A DNA stretch of 20,020 nucleotides from a virus, in the IMG/VR virus record IMGVR_UViG_3300044843_000326, positions 1 to 20,020 of that record; one strand, given 5' to 3'. Shown here one piece after another: positions 1 through 4,575 of the stretch (positions within the stretch are counted from its first letter, which is position 1; every line of letters starts with the position of its first letter). Made by a program: the position numbers and the translations under genes. The notes under the pieces were generated by a model that had not been told where the DNA came from, did not search any database, and saw only the letters and a list, made by a program, of their open reading frames with translations.

Positions 1-216
1 CAATGTAACGTAAGCCTCGCAGTATTTGGACCGCAGGTTCTCTACTTCTCTCTCCAAGGAGCTGAGCAATTCCGAAAGCTGAGCTTCCTTGCTGGTTGCT
101 TGCGAGGTGGTCAAACCTGCTCTCACGGGTCCAAAGAAAGTGAAGGCACTCCCACTCTCTCCCTCTCCAACCAAACGCAACCCACGCGTATTTCTTTGCC
201 AGTTTTCTGTTCTCAC
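1..216 (-). CDS. Hypothetical protein, N-terminal part, runs off left edge
   Basis: An open frame begins at a GTG at 216 and continues without a stop to the window edge (72 codons visible). The GTG sits in a GTGA overlap with the stop of the upstream gene at 213-518, and AGGAGAAGGG just before it is a good Shine-Dalgarno motif. The last visible ~25 residues (LSELLSSLEREVENLRSKY) look like a coiled coil. The rest is Gly/Ser/Thr-rich without a motif I recognise. The function is unknown. The start and coupling are well supported; the C-terminus lies outside the window. Confidence 0.6.
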   Translation of the reverse strand, partial: MRTENWQRNTRGLRLVGEGESGSAFTFFGPVRAGLTTSQATSKEAQLSELLSSLEREVENLRSKYCEAYVTL

Positions 217-518
217 CCTTCTCCTCCCACGTTGCTTTCGTTCTGCTTATCTGCGTTGGCTTGCTCGGATCTAGATGTGTCGTTGTTTCTATCTGTAAGA
301 ACACCAAGACTAGAGCTAATACTGGTAGCGCCAGTAATGTCCAGCCACGTTTTTGCCATACTCTCATCAGCTAACCTCTCCTGCTCAAGTAAATCCTTGT
401 ATTGGTCGGGATACTGTTGAGCAAGGCGTGTTAAAGCCCTTGCCCTAGCCCTCTGATAGTTGCGTAGCCATACAGCTCGCTTCTCAGAGTAGGCTCTGCG
501 TTTATCTATCGTTTTCAT
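213..518 (-). CDS. Small basic phage protein, actinophage-type hypothetical
   Basis: The predicted protein is 101 aa. The first ~55 residues are helical and very basic (KRRAYSEKRAVWLRNYQRAR, then QQYPDQYKDLLEQERLADE). This 'R-A-R ... hP-x-x-Y-x-x-L-x-x-x-E' pattern resembles small proteins I associate with actinobacterial phages and may bind nucleic acid, which is inference. The C-terminal third is Ser/Asn/Asp-rich and probably disordered. GGGAGGATAAGC precedes the ATG at 518. It overlaps the 28-aa gene upstream (502-588) by 17 nt and the next gene downstream by a GTGA. Confidence 0.8.
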   Translation of the reverse strand: MKTIDKRRAYSEKRAVWLRNYQRARARALTRLAQQYPDQYKDLLEQERLADESMAKTWLDITGATSISSSLGVLTDRNNDTSRSEQANADKQNESNVGGEG

Positions 519-588
519 TGAGCTTATCCTCCCATACTATGAGCAGGTAGGCAAGGATAGTCATAAGTATTACGCCTAGAAATAACAC
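502..588 (-). CDS. 28-aa membrane microprotein
   Basis: A GTG at 588 overlaps the TAG of the preceding gene (TAGTG), after the purine-rich GGGGAGAGG. It opens a 28-codon frame: about 18 hydrophobic residues (LFLGVILMTILAYLLIV) followed by a short charged tail (WEDKLNENDR). The layout is a single membrane span with a charged end, as in small phage membrane proteins. There is no catalytic motif, and holin or accessory-lysis roles cannot be distinguished from a chance hydrophobic frame. The overlap pattern matches every other junction in this operon, which is the main support. Confidence 0.55.
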   Translation of the reverse strand: MLFLGVILMTILAYLLIVWEDKLNENDR

Positions 589-818
589 TATCCTCTCCCC
601 CTCTCACTTATTATGGTAGCTAGGATTAAGGTGCTAACCTCAATTTTATCAACCATTAAAACGGGCTCTTCAGGATCTTCCTCGTTCCAAATAGATACAA
701 AGACCCTCCTATCTAGCCCCCTTCTGAACCACTCCACCGCTTCGGTAGCACTAGCGCCACCCCACACCGCGTCTTGGCCCTCTTTCTCTGTTATCTCATA
801 GAACTTAACTGGCTTCAT
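588..818 (-). CDS. Conserved phage-type small acidic protein
   Basis: The predicted protein is 76 aa with start ATG at 818 in an ATGA overlap with the upstream gene. The sequence (FYEITEKEGQDAVWGGASA, then EWFRRGLDRRVFVSIWNEED) suggests one compact alpha/beta domain: a strand, a helix around residues 22-36, two strands (VFVSIWNE and PVLMVDKIEV) and a hydrophobic C-terminal strand TLILATII. The 'DAVWGGA..AEAV.W.RR' pattern looks like hypothetical proteins I associate with actinobacterial phages. I do not know a function for it. Confidence 0.8.
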   Translation of the reverse strand: MKPVKFYEITEKEGQDAVWGGASATEAVEWFRRGLDRRVFVSIWNEEDPEEPVLMVDKIEVSTLILATIISERGRG

Positions 819-1000
819 ACTCTTTCCCTTTCTACTTCTGTGTCGTTGAGATACTGAACATAATCAAAGTCTTGATAGTGCTTACTCAAGGGCTCTACGA
901 GCGCGTCAATGAAGCGATCCATAGTTCCTTGCTCAAAATCTTCCTCCTCTTTGAGGCATTGGATAGCGTCAGTAATGCTTAAGTATTCATCGCGGTTCAT
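815..1000 (-). CDS. Small acidic helical protein, unknown function
   Basis: The predicted protein is 61 aa, rich in Asp/Glu and probably all-helical. AAGGAGGAGAAGGAC precedes ATG 1000, a strong Shine-Dalgarno. The start lies 14 nt inside the upstream gene (987-1160), and the stop overlaps the next start as ATGA. No domain is recognised. Confidence 0.7.
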   Translation of the reverse strand: MNRDEYLSITDAIQCLKEEEDFEQGTMDRFIDALVEPLSKHYQDFDYVQYLNDTEVERERV

Positions 1001-1160
1001 TGTCCTTCTCCTCCTTATAGTTAATTAAGTTGATTTGATTTAGGGCATTGACCATACGAAGCAAGTTCTTGCCTGCCTCGCCAGCCTCCCCCTCCACCAT
1101 TTGCTTTATTGCTAGTCCTCGGCATAGATCTGCCTTAGCTTGATAGTATTCTTTATTCAC
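987..1160 (-). CDS. Small helical protein with GTG start
   Basis: A 57-aa frame begins at GTG 1160, behind AGGAGGAAGC and overlapping the upstream stop in the 8-nt string GTGAATAA. The start MNKEYYQAKADLCRGLA is followed by a Gly/Glu-rich turn and the helix KNLLRMVNALNQINLIN. The segment ending NALNQ resembles the segment ending LANLNQ in its upstream neighbour (1153-1299). With the shared junction, that hints at an old duplication, but the similarity is weak. Function unknown. Confidence 0.6.
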   Translation of the reverse strand: MNKEYYQAKADLCRGLAIKQMVEGEAGEAGKNLLRMVNALNQINLINYKEEKDNEPR

Positions 1161-1172
1161 TTGCTTCCTCCT
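1153..1172 (-). repeat. Junction repeat A, copy 2
   Basis: AGGAGGAAGCAAGTGAATAA at the end of 1153-1299, containing the Shine-Dalgarno, GTG start and TAA stop shared with 987-1160. Identical over 20 bp to 1292-1311. Confidence 0.8.
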
Positions 1173-1299
1173 CTTGATTAAGGTTTGCCAATTTAAGCCA
1201 ATGATTAAAGGCTTCCTCCGATAACTTGTTGGAGCAGTATGCGTTGCCGATAAGTCCTTGAAGCTCCCGCAGTAGGGCGGGTTCTATAACCTTATTCAC
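1153..1299 (-). CDS. 48-aa helical protein with GTG start
   Basis: GTG 1299 sits in GTGAATAA, overlapping the stop of 1292-1501, with AGGAGGAAGC just upstream. The frame encodes 48 aa: MNKVIEPALLRELQGLIG, one Cys, then a helix SEEAFNHWLKLANLNQ and the acidic tail EEEASE. That tail is exactly what the next gene's ribosome site and start overlap dictate. It shares the start MNK and the LNQ helix end with 987-1160. Function unknown. Confidence 0.6.
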   Translation of the reverse strand: MNKVIEPALLRELQGLIGNAYCSNKLSEEAFNHWLKLANLNQEEEASE

Positions 1300-1311
1300 T
1301 TGCTTCCTCCT
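1292..1311 (-). repeat. Junction repeat A, copy 1
   Basis: Same 20 bp as 1153-1172, at the 1292-1501 / 1153-1299 junction. Gives both upstream proteins the tail EEASE. Confidence 0.8.
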
Positions 1312-1501
1312 TTAGTTGTGATGAAATTAGGGTAGTTCCATTAACATAATTAAACACCGCAGGATCTACCTCACTCTCTACCTCTGTTATTACTATCCAC
1401 TTAGGCATTGAACTCTCCTCCTCTATCTTGATTAGATCATCTATCTCTGGCGTTATCTTGTCCTCGTATTGGTCTAATAGATACTCTTTCATCTTAGACA
1501 T
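1292..1501 (-). CDS. Small acidic protein, unknown function
   Basis: The predicted protein is 69 aa, strongly acidic in its first half (DQYEDKITPEIDDLIKIEEE) with two probable strands later (PKWIVITEVE and FNYVNGTTLI). It starts MSKMK, the same first five residues as the gene at 1666-2079, from an identical 17-bp start region. ATG 1501 lies 8 nt inside the upstream gene. Ends KEEASE, the tail imposed by the downstream junction cassette. Confidence 0.7.
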   Translation of the reverse strand: MSKMKEYLLDQYEDKITPEIDDLIKIEEESSMPKWIVITEVESEVDPAVFNYVNGTTLISSQLKEEASE

Positions 1502-1504
1502 TAG
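1488..1504 (-). repeat. Junction repeat D, copy 2
   Basis: CTAATGTCTAAGATGAA, giving an 8-nt stop/start overlap and the start MSKMK. Identical to 2066-2082; a diverged form (ATGTCTGAG) sits at 1665-1673. Confidence 0.75.
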
Positions 1505-1673
1505 TAGTCACCTCTATACACTCAGCACCGCACTCATCTAGGTCTATGCCATACTCATCTAATAAGTTCTGCTTAGCCAGCGCCTCCGCTTGGTCTTGAT
1601 TAGGTGCTTGGATAGTAGTGTTAAGCGTAAAGTAATTAGCGACATAACTTACATTATAGCTTTTCTCAGACAT
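1494..1673 (-). CDS. 59-aa protein, unknown function
   Basis: Starts at ATG 1673, preceded by AAGGAGCTAGTC. It begins MSEKSYNVSYVANYFTLNT, followed by a helix (QDQAEALAKQNLLDEYGI) and an acidic end with two Cys (DECGAECIEV). It overlaps both neighbours by 8 nt, in the strings ATGTCTGA and ATGTCTAA. The beta-strand plus helix arrangement is that of many small phage proteins; no family recognised. The coupled overlaps at both ends support it as real. Confidence 0.65.
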   Translation of the reverse strand: MSEKSYNVSYVANYFTLNTTIQAPNQDQAEALAKQNLLDEYGIDLDECGAECIEVTTNV

Positions 1674-2079
1674 TGACTAGCTCCTTATCTACTATCCAAT
1701 TAGCTACTGTTTCAATAGCGTCTTTGACTTCGTGATAGACCTCGCCTGTGTATTCGTTAGAGCCATAGTCATAGACCTCAAACCAAGAGTTATTTATCCA
1801 CTCTCCTCCGCTATCATCTATCTTGCTCAGGTCTTTGTCGCGCTTGATACCTGCTCTTATTAGATCATCGCAGTATCTAATTATCTCCCCTTTGTAGAGG
1901 ATACGCATTTCTCCTACACATACCACGCGATACTCTCGCCCTTGATAGGTGAGTAGAGCTACATCGCTAGTATCTCCCCAAGTATAGAACGCGCTATCTT
2001 GGCGGTCTTTACGCTCCGCGTCATAGTCTAGTATCTCCAGCTCTACCCCTTTAGGTAGCTTATACTTCATCTTAGACAT
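1666..2079 (-). CDS. Alpha/beta early-region protein, unknown function
   Basis: The chosen start is ATG 2079 (MSKMKYKLPKGVELEILDY) because GGAGGGAGC lies at the right distance. The longer frame reaching to 2121 has no ribosome site and would sit deep inside the upstream gene. Length 137 aa. It contains a strand pair around LLTYQGREYRVVCVGE, and its upstream neighbour has a similar TYQGKSY hairpin, suggesting a shared fold or an old duplication. The C-terminal helix is DAIETVANWIVDKEL. Function unknown. Confidence 0.75.
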   Translation of the reverse strand: MSKMKYKLPKGVELEILDYDAERKDRQDSAFYTWGDTSDVALLTYQGREYRVVCVGEMRILYKGEIIRYCDDLIRAGIKRDKDLSKIDDSGGEWINNSWFEVYDYGSNEYTGEVYHEVKDAIETVANWIVDKELVNV

Positions 2080-2082
2080 TAG
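2066..2082 (-). repeat. Junction repeat D, copy 1
   Basis: Same 17 bp as 1488-1504, at the start of 1666-2079. Upstream proteins at the three related junctions all end in NV. Confidence 0.75.
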
Positions 2083-2314
2083 CTCCCTCCTTATTGTATG
2101 CCTTAGCATAGGTAGCCTCATCTAACTCACTTGCTAGGTCGTATTGACTTTCGTATTCATTACGCAAGCTCTCAGGCAATTTATCAAAGCCCTTCATCTC
2201 ATACCCATTATCTCTTGCCCAAGATAAGTTGATTAGATAGCTCTTGCCTTGATAGGTAATCGCTATCGTTCTCTCCCACTCAGTATCGTTATGCTCTATC
2301 AGGTTTATTTTCAT
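2072..2314 (-). CDS. Small protein with TYQG-type beta hairpin
   Basis: The predicted protein is 80 aa, starting at ATG 2314 in a TAATG overlap with the gene upstream, behind GGAGAGGGCGAG. It has strands WERTIAITYQGKSYLINLSW and a helical second half (LPESLRNEYESQYDLASEL). The TYQG-x-x-Y hairpin recurs in 1666-2079. Its last residues (ANV) are read through the next gene's start codon. Function unknown. Confidence 0.75.
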   Translation of the reverse strand: MKINLIEHNDTEWERTIAITYQGKSYLINLSWARDNGYEMKGFDKLPESLRNEYESQYDLASELDEATYAKAYNKEGANV

Positions 2315-2586
2315 TACTCGCCCTCTCCTTCTGTGTTGTAGGTAAAGATTACTTCTTGCTCTAATTGGCTAGGTCTAACGCCATACTTCTCGCAATTAGC
2401 TGGCGTTATTCTGTGATACTCAAAGTCCCATAGATCGCAGACCTGTGAGTGAGTTAGGTTAGATACCTCTAACTCTTTATAGTCATCATAATCGCGGATA
2501 CTGTCGGCTATCTCTTTAATAGACTTCCAAAGATAGCCCTCTTTCCACCCTGTCTGTTGCTTATCTATCACAAAGTAGCCCTTCAT
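2314..2586 (-). CDS. Small acidic protein, unknown function
   Basis: The predicted protein is 90 aa, with ATG 2586 in an ATGA overlap after the small membrane protein gene. The N-terminal strand MKGYFVIDKQQTGW leads to a helix (SIKEIADSIRDYDDYKEL), a middle segment HSQVCDLWDFEYHRI and an acidic end TEGEGE that carries the next gene's Shine-Dalgarno. Aromatic-rich, with two isolated cysteines and no metal-site spacing. Function unknown. Confidence 0.75.
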   Translation of the reverse strand: MKGYFVIDKQQTGWKEGYLWKSIKEIADSIRDYDDYKELEVSNLTHSQVCDLWDFEYHRITPANCEKYGVRPSQLEQEVIFTYNTEGEGE

Positions 2587-2738
2587 CTCTTGCCCTCTCT
2601 CTCCCTCTTATCGGTTATCTTGCTTATGATTACTAGCCCTAGATAGATTACTAGGGCGTAGATAATAACTTGTATTAAGGCCCAAAAGCCTCCCACCTGA
2701 ACGCTAGTTAGGCGGTCTAGTATGAACTCTAGGCTCAC
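2583..2738 (-). CDS. 51-aa single-span membrane protein
   Basis: GTG 2738 overlaps the upstream TGA as GTGA, with GAGGAGGGGG as ribosome site. After a short N-terminus (SLEFILDRLTSVQV), residues ~17-39 are hydrophobic (GGFWALIQVIIYALVIYLGL, then VII). A basic tail follows (SKITDKREREGKR), fitting one membrane helix with a positively charged inner end. It lies among soluble zinc-type microproteins. No functional motif is visible; a holin-like or host-membrane role would be guesswork. Confidence 0.6.
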   Translation of the reverse strand: MSLEFILDRLTSVQVGGFWALIQVIIYALVIYLGLVIISKITDKREREGKR

Positions 2739-2902
2739 TTTCCCCCTCCTCTAGTTAGGTATTGCTTATCGTGCTGGCACTCTGAATTGTTTTCCATACG
2801 AAAGCAGATAGAGCACCAGCTAAGGTTGCTCGCCTCCCACTCGCATTGAACACAAGTATAGAACGGGCAGGTGTCGGCGTTGGTATGCTCTCGCTTAATC
2901 AC
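2735..2902 (-). CDS. Cysteine-rich zinc-binding-type microprotein
   Basis: The start is placed at GTG 2902 (MIKREHTNADT). It lies in a GTGA overlap behind AGGAGGCGAG; upstream in-frame starts have no ribosome site. The 55 aa include C12, C17-x2-C20, C30-x2-C33, C42 and H44. The two CxxC pairs nine residues apart are the classic spacing for one zinc ion, with extra ligands at either end. Ends RGGGK. Probably a zinc-stabilised fold binding protein or nucleic acid, but the partner is unknown. Confidence 0.65.
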   Translation of the reverse strand: MIKREHTNADTCPFYTCVQCEWEASNLSWCSICFRMENNSECQHDKQYLTRGGGK

Positions 2903-2915
2903 TTGCTCGCCTCCT
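2899..2915 (-). repeat. Junction repeat B, copy 2
   Basis: AGGAGGCGAGCAAGTGA joining 2899-2994 to 2735-2902 by a GTGA overlap. Identical over 17 bp to 3170-3186; both upstream proteins end EASK. Confidence 0.8.
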
Positions 2916-2994
2916 CGCACTTGCCACAATAGCAAGCACCTAATTCTTTATTATTACACTCTTCTTTGGTGAGCGCGGGTTCCCACTCTATCAT
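2899..2994 (-). CDS. 31-aa cysteine-motif microprotein
   Basis: ATG 2994 lies in a TAATG overlap with the upstream stop; a second in-frame ATG at 3000 is possible and would add two residues. The peptide is MIEWEPALTKEECNNKELG followed by ACYCGKCEEASK. Cys 13, 21, 23 and 26 could form a single metal site. Its end is dictated by the 17-bp junction repeat. Very short, so support comes from the overlap logic and the cysteine pattern. Confidence 0.5.
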   Translation of the reverse strand: MIEWEPALTKEECNNKELGACYCGKCEEASK

Positions 2995-3173
2995 TACCAT
3001 TTATTTACCCTCTCTCTCATAATTTGAGGCTGACCTAGATACCTTCTCACTTGCGCGAGCTGGTCTAGTCTGCCTTGATAATAGTTGCGGTCATTAGCCT
3101 CGGATAAGGAGGTTGCCAGCCTCTCCAATACCCACTCTGCCTCGGTGTTTAAGAATTGCTCTAGCTCTCTCAC
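2994..3173 (-). CDS. 59-aa helical protein with GTG start
   Basis: GTG 3173 overlaps the upstream stop as GTGA, with the strong ribosome site AGGAGGCGAG. The frame encodes a charged, probably all-helical protein: ELEQFLNTEAEWVLERL, then NDRNYYQGRLDQLAQVRRYL and a basic end RERVNKW. It has no cysteine, unlike its neighbours. A short helical-bundle or coiled-coil role is likely; function unknown. Confidence 0.6.
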   Translation of the reverse strand: MRELEQFLNTEAEWVLERLATSLSEANDRNYYQGRLDQLAQVRRYLGQPQIMRERVNKW

Positions 3174-3186
3174 TTGCTCGCCTCCT
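3170..3186 (-). repeat. Junction repeat B, copy 1
   Basis: Same 17 bp as 2899-2915, at the 3170-3445 / 2994-3173 junction. A variant with ATG in place of GTG (AGGAGGTGAGCAAATGA) occurs at the 4119-4301 / 3943-4122 junction. Confidence 0.8.
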
Positions 3187-3445
3187 TACACTTTACCGAG
3201 CAAGCTATGTTATCCATAGCCTCACGATAGGTAGAAGCATAGCCAAAGCGGGCAATTAGATCGCTCGCCTTCTCCTTGAATTGGTAGCGATAAGCAAAGC
3301 TCTCGCCCTCTTTCCCTACCTTCTCTATCTCCCACTCATCAACTAGGGAGGCTAGGCAGATACACGCGGATAGCTCTCCACACTCATCACACTCATCAAA
3401 ATAAGCGGTGGAGGTGTTGTCGCACTCGGTAAGGTTATGGCTCAC
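3170..3445 (-). CDS. Cysteine-motif protein with GTG start
   Basis: The predicted protein is 91 aa, starting at GTG 3445 in a GTGA overlap with 3442-3861. The ribosome site is weaker (GAGCAGGTAAG). The N-terminal third has C8, C19-x2-C22 and C28-x-C30, a plausible zinc knuckle. The rest is helical and charged (KEKASDLIARFGYASTYREA) with a further Cys pair near the end (C-x3-C). The tail EASK is encoded by the downstream junction repeat. Function unknown. Confidence 0.7.
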   Translation of the reverse strand: MSHNLTECDNTSTAYFDECDECGELSACICLASLVDEWEIEKVGKEGESFAYRYQFKEKASDLIARFGYASTYREAMDNIACSVKCKEASK

Positions 3446-3861
3446 GCGCTTACCTGCTCTCTATCTAGTTCGCACCCGTGGCAGGAGCAAGGAGCGAAAG
3501 CGGAGATAACACTCTCCCAATTCTTACGGGCTAGGCGTAGGCTCTCAAAGCTCTTTCCCTCTCTATGGATAGTTCCATAAGGGCAAAGCATTACTATCTC
3601 GTAATACCTGCTCGCTCCCTCGTATCCGTGTCGGCTTGATACGATTACCGAGAGGCTCTCCACCTCTTGACCTCTGTTGAAAGCCTTGAAATCTACAATT
3701 CTAGACGAAAAGAATCGCATAGTATCCCTCCTGAAGTAGAAGGTTCCGCTCTCCTTGCTTGGGATTTGGTCTTGGTGCCATACCTCCGCAGGTCTAGTCG
3801 GATAGTTGCGACAACCATTACACGAGCACGCAAAGCGTGTCTCTGTGTTCTTTGCTCTCAT
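3442..3861 (-). CDS. Protein bracketed by two CSCxGC motifs
   Basis: The 139-aa product has CSCNGC at residues ~12-17 (ACSCNGCRNYPTRP) and CSCHGC at ~126-131 (PCSCHGCELDREQ). The two near-identical C-x-C-x2-C motifs sit at opposite ends of a body with strands (SLSVIVSSR, YYEIVML) and a helix (SLRLARKNWESVISAF). Six ligands could make one or two zinc sites, or less likely an Fe-S site, that clamp the termini together. ATG 3861 follows AAAGGATAAGAAG. It is the first gene after an 81-bp gap, the largest in this array, so it may have its own promoter. Function unknown. Confidence 0.8.
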   Translation of the reverse strand: MRAKNTETRFACSCNGCRNYPTRPAEVWHQDQIPSKESGTFYFRRDTMRFFSSRIVDFKAFNRGQEVESLSVIVSSRHGYEGASRYYEIVMLCPYGTIHREGKSFESLRLARKNWESVISAFAPCSCHGCELDREQVSA

Positions 3862-3942
3862 CTTCTTATCCTTTCATTAGTGGAAGGCTTAGCCCCTCCC
3901 TACCCCTCAAGGATACTCTAACCCTTGAAGGATAGGCAAGGT
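3862..3942 (-). promoter_or_regulatory. Inter-gene gap with weak leftward promoter candidate
   Basis: This is the only real gap inside the leftward array. Reading leftward, TTGCCT (3934-3939) and TATCCT (3910-3915) are 18 nt apart, each matching 4 of 6 sigma-70 consensus positions. The sequence TATCCTT-N-A-R-GGG occurs twice in the gap. Either a secondary promoter for 3442-3861 and downstream genes, or chance. Confidence 0.25.
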
Positions 3943-4122
3943 CTAATCGCTCTGTTGCTCTAATTTATCCAATACCCAAGCCAGAGCCTCGGTCTGGCCT
4001 TCCCAATACTTGCGCTCCATAGAATCCATAGCCTCCTCGGTGAGCTCCTCCTCCTCTTGCGCTAGGCGTAATTGCTCCTCGGCCTCGGTGAGAGCCTTCT
4101 TTATCTTATCTAGGTTTATCAT
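3943..4122 (-). CDS. Acidic coiled-coil protein
   Basis: The start is ATG 4122 (MINLDKIKKALTEAEEQL), in an ATGA overlap behind GAGGAGGTGAGC. A longer frame beginning with a run of arginines only reads the upstream poly-glutamate codons in another frame and is rejected. The 59 aa are almost all helical, Glu/Leu/Ala-rich with heptad-like spacing, so a coiled coil or small oligomer is likely. Last gene before the 81-bp gap. Confidence 0.7.
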   Translation of the reverse strand: MINLDKIKKALTEAEEQLRLAQEEEELTEEAMDSMERKYWEGQTEALAWVLDKLEQQSD

Positions 4123-4301
4123 TTGCTCACCTCCTCTTCTTCTTCTTCTTCTTCTTCGAAGAAGTCTGCCCAATTCGCTATAGTGAAAGTCTTACCGCAA
4201 GCCCCGCAAGGGAAATGTGCTACATCTTGCTTATCAACAAGGCCCTTGAACTCTGCCTCATTGTCGCACTCAAAACACCCCGTAAAAACTGTTGCTTTCA
4301 T
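4119..4301 (-). CDS. Zinc-ribbon microprotein with poly-Glu tail
   Basis: The chosen start is ATG 4301 (MKATVFTGCFECDNEAEF), overlapping the upstream stop as TAATG. A frame extending to 4394 only reads through the gene before it. The 60 aa contain C9-x2-C12 and C32-x2-C35 (PCGACGKTF), a standard four-cysteine zinc ribbon. The end is FF, nine Glu, then VSK. The Glu run is seven GAA plus two GAG codons, whose end forms the Shine-Dalgarno of the next gene. Such a tail could mimic DNA charge or simply be ribosome-site sequence; untested. Confidence 0.75.
   Translation of the reverse strand: MKATVFTGCFECDNEAEFKGLVDKQDVAHFPCGACGKTFTIANWADFFEEEEEEEEEVSK
4137..4164 (-). repeat. GAA trinucleotide run and 14-bp palindrome
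   Basis: Seven GAA codons in a row (4137-4157), part of a nine-Glu tract. The run's upstream end forms the perfect palindrome CTTCTTCGAAGAAG (4151-4164). A slippage-prone tract that would add or remove Glu without breaking the frame. Confidence 0.75.
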
Positions 4302-4453
4302 TAGTTGATTACCGCCCCTTCTTTGATAAGTCCAACGATTAACTCTATTGGTAGCCCGCTTGAGGCTTGAGCCTTGCTTAAGCAATTCCAGCAATAGCCT
4401 TCAATGAATTGGAGATTTCCAGCTTGAGATAAATTACAAAATAGGCAATTCAT
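4301..4453 (-). CDS. 50-aa zinc-ribbon microprotein
   Basis: ATG 4453 overlaps the upstream stop as TAATG, behind GGGAGGCTAAC. The N-terminal half holds C3-x2-C6 and C21-x2-C24 (MNCLFCNLSQAG, then YCWNCLSKAQ), one predicted zinc site. The second half is hydrophobic and helical (GLPIELIVGLIKEGAVIN). It resembles small ribbon proteins in phage early regions that bind host factors, though no specific family is recognised. Confidence 0.65.
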   Translation of the reverse strand: MNCLFCNLSQAGNLQFIEGYCWNCLSKAQASSGLPIELIVGLIKEGAVIN

Positions 4454-4465
4454 TAGTTAGCCTCC
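4448..4465 (-). repeat. Junction repeat C, copy 2
   Basis: GGAGGCTAACTAATGAAT, with stop and start fused as TAATG, between two zinc-type microproteins. Identical to 4558-4575. Confidence 0.8.
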
Positions 4466-4563
4466 CGATTATGTTTATCTAAGTGTCCCTCTATCTGGCT
4501 CATCTCCCACTCATTGGAGCGGTCATACTCAAGCCCACATCTAGGGCATTCCCAATTATTCAT
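4453..4563 (-). CDS. 36-aa C2H2-type zinc-finger microprotein
   Basis: ATG 4563 overlaps the stop of the upstream gene as TAATG, behind AGGAGGCTAAC. The peptide starts MNNWECPRCGLEY and ends IEGHLDKHNREAN. C6-x2-C9-x17-H27-x3-H31 has the ligand order of a C2H2 finger with a longer than usual middle. It would be a single finger that could bind DNA or a host protein. Very short, but the motif is complete and the overlaps match the operon. Confidence 0.6.
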   Translation of the reverse strand: MNNWECPRCGLEYDRSNEWEMSQIEGHLDKHNREAN

Positions 4564-4575
4564 TAGTTAGCCTCC
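4558..4575 (-). repeat. Junction repeat C, copy 1
   Basis: Same 18 bp as 4448-4465, at the 4563-4817 / 4453-4563 junction. The upstream proteins end EAN and the downstream ones begin MN. Confidence 0.8.

Noticed and set aside
100-420. 106-aa rightward open frame at the left edge
   Set aside because: Antisense to two coupled leftward genes, without a ribosome site, and Ser/Leu/Cys-rich.
3667-3921. 84-aa rightward open frame
   Set aside because: Opposite the CSCxGC gene and without a ribosome site; composition looks like antisense translation.
4123-4173. Arginine-run N-terminus extending the gene at 3943-4122
   Set aside because: The run of Arg is the poly-Glu GAA tract of the neighbouring gene read in another frame. 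The ribosome site and ATGA overlap mark ATG 4122 as the start.
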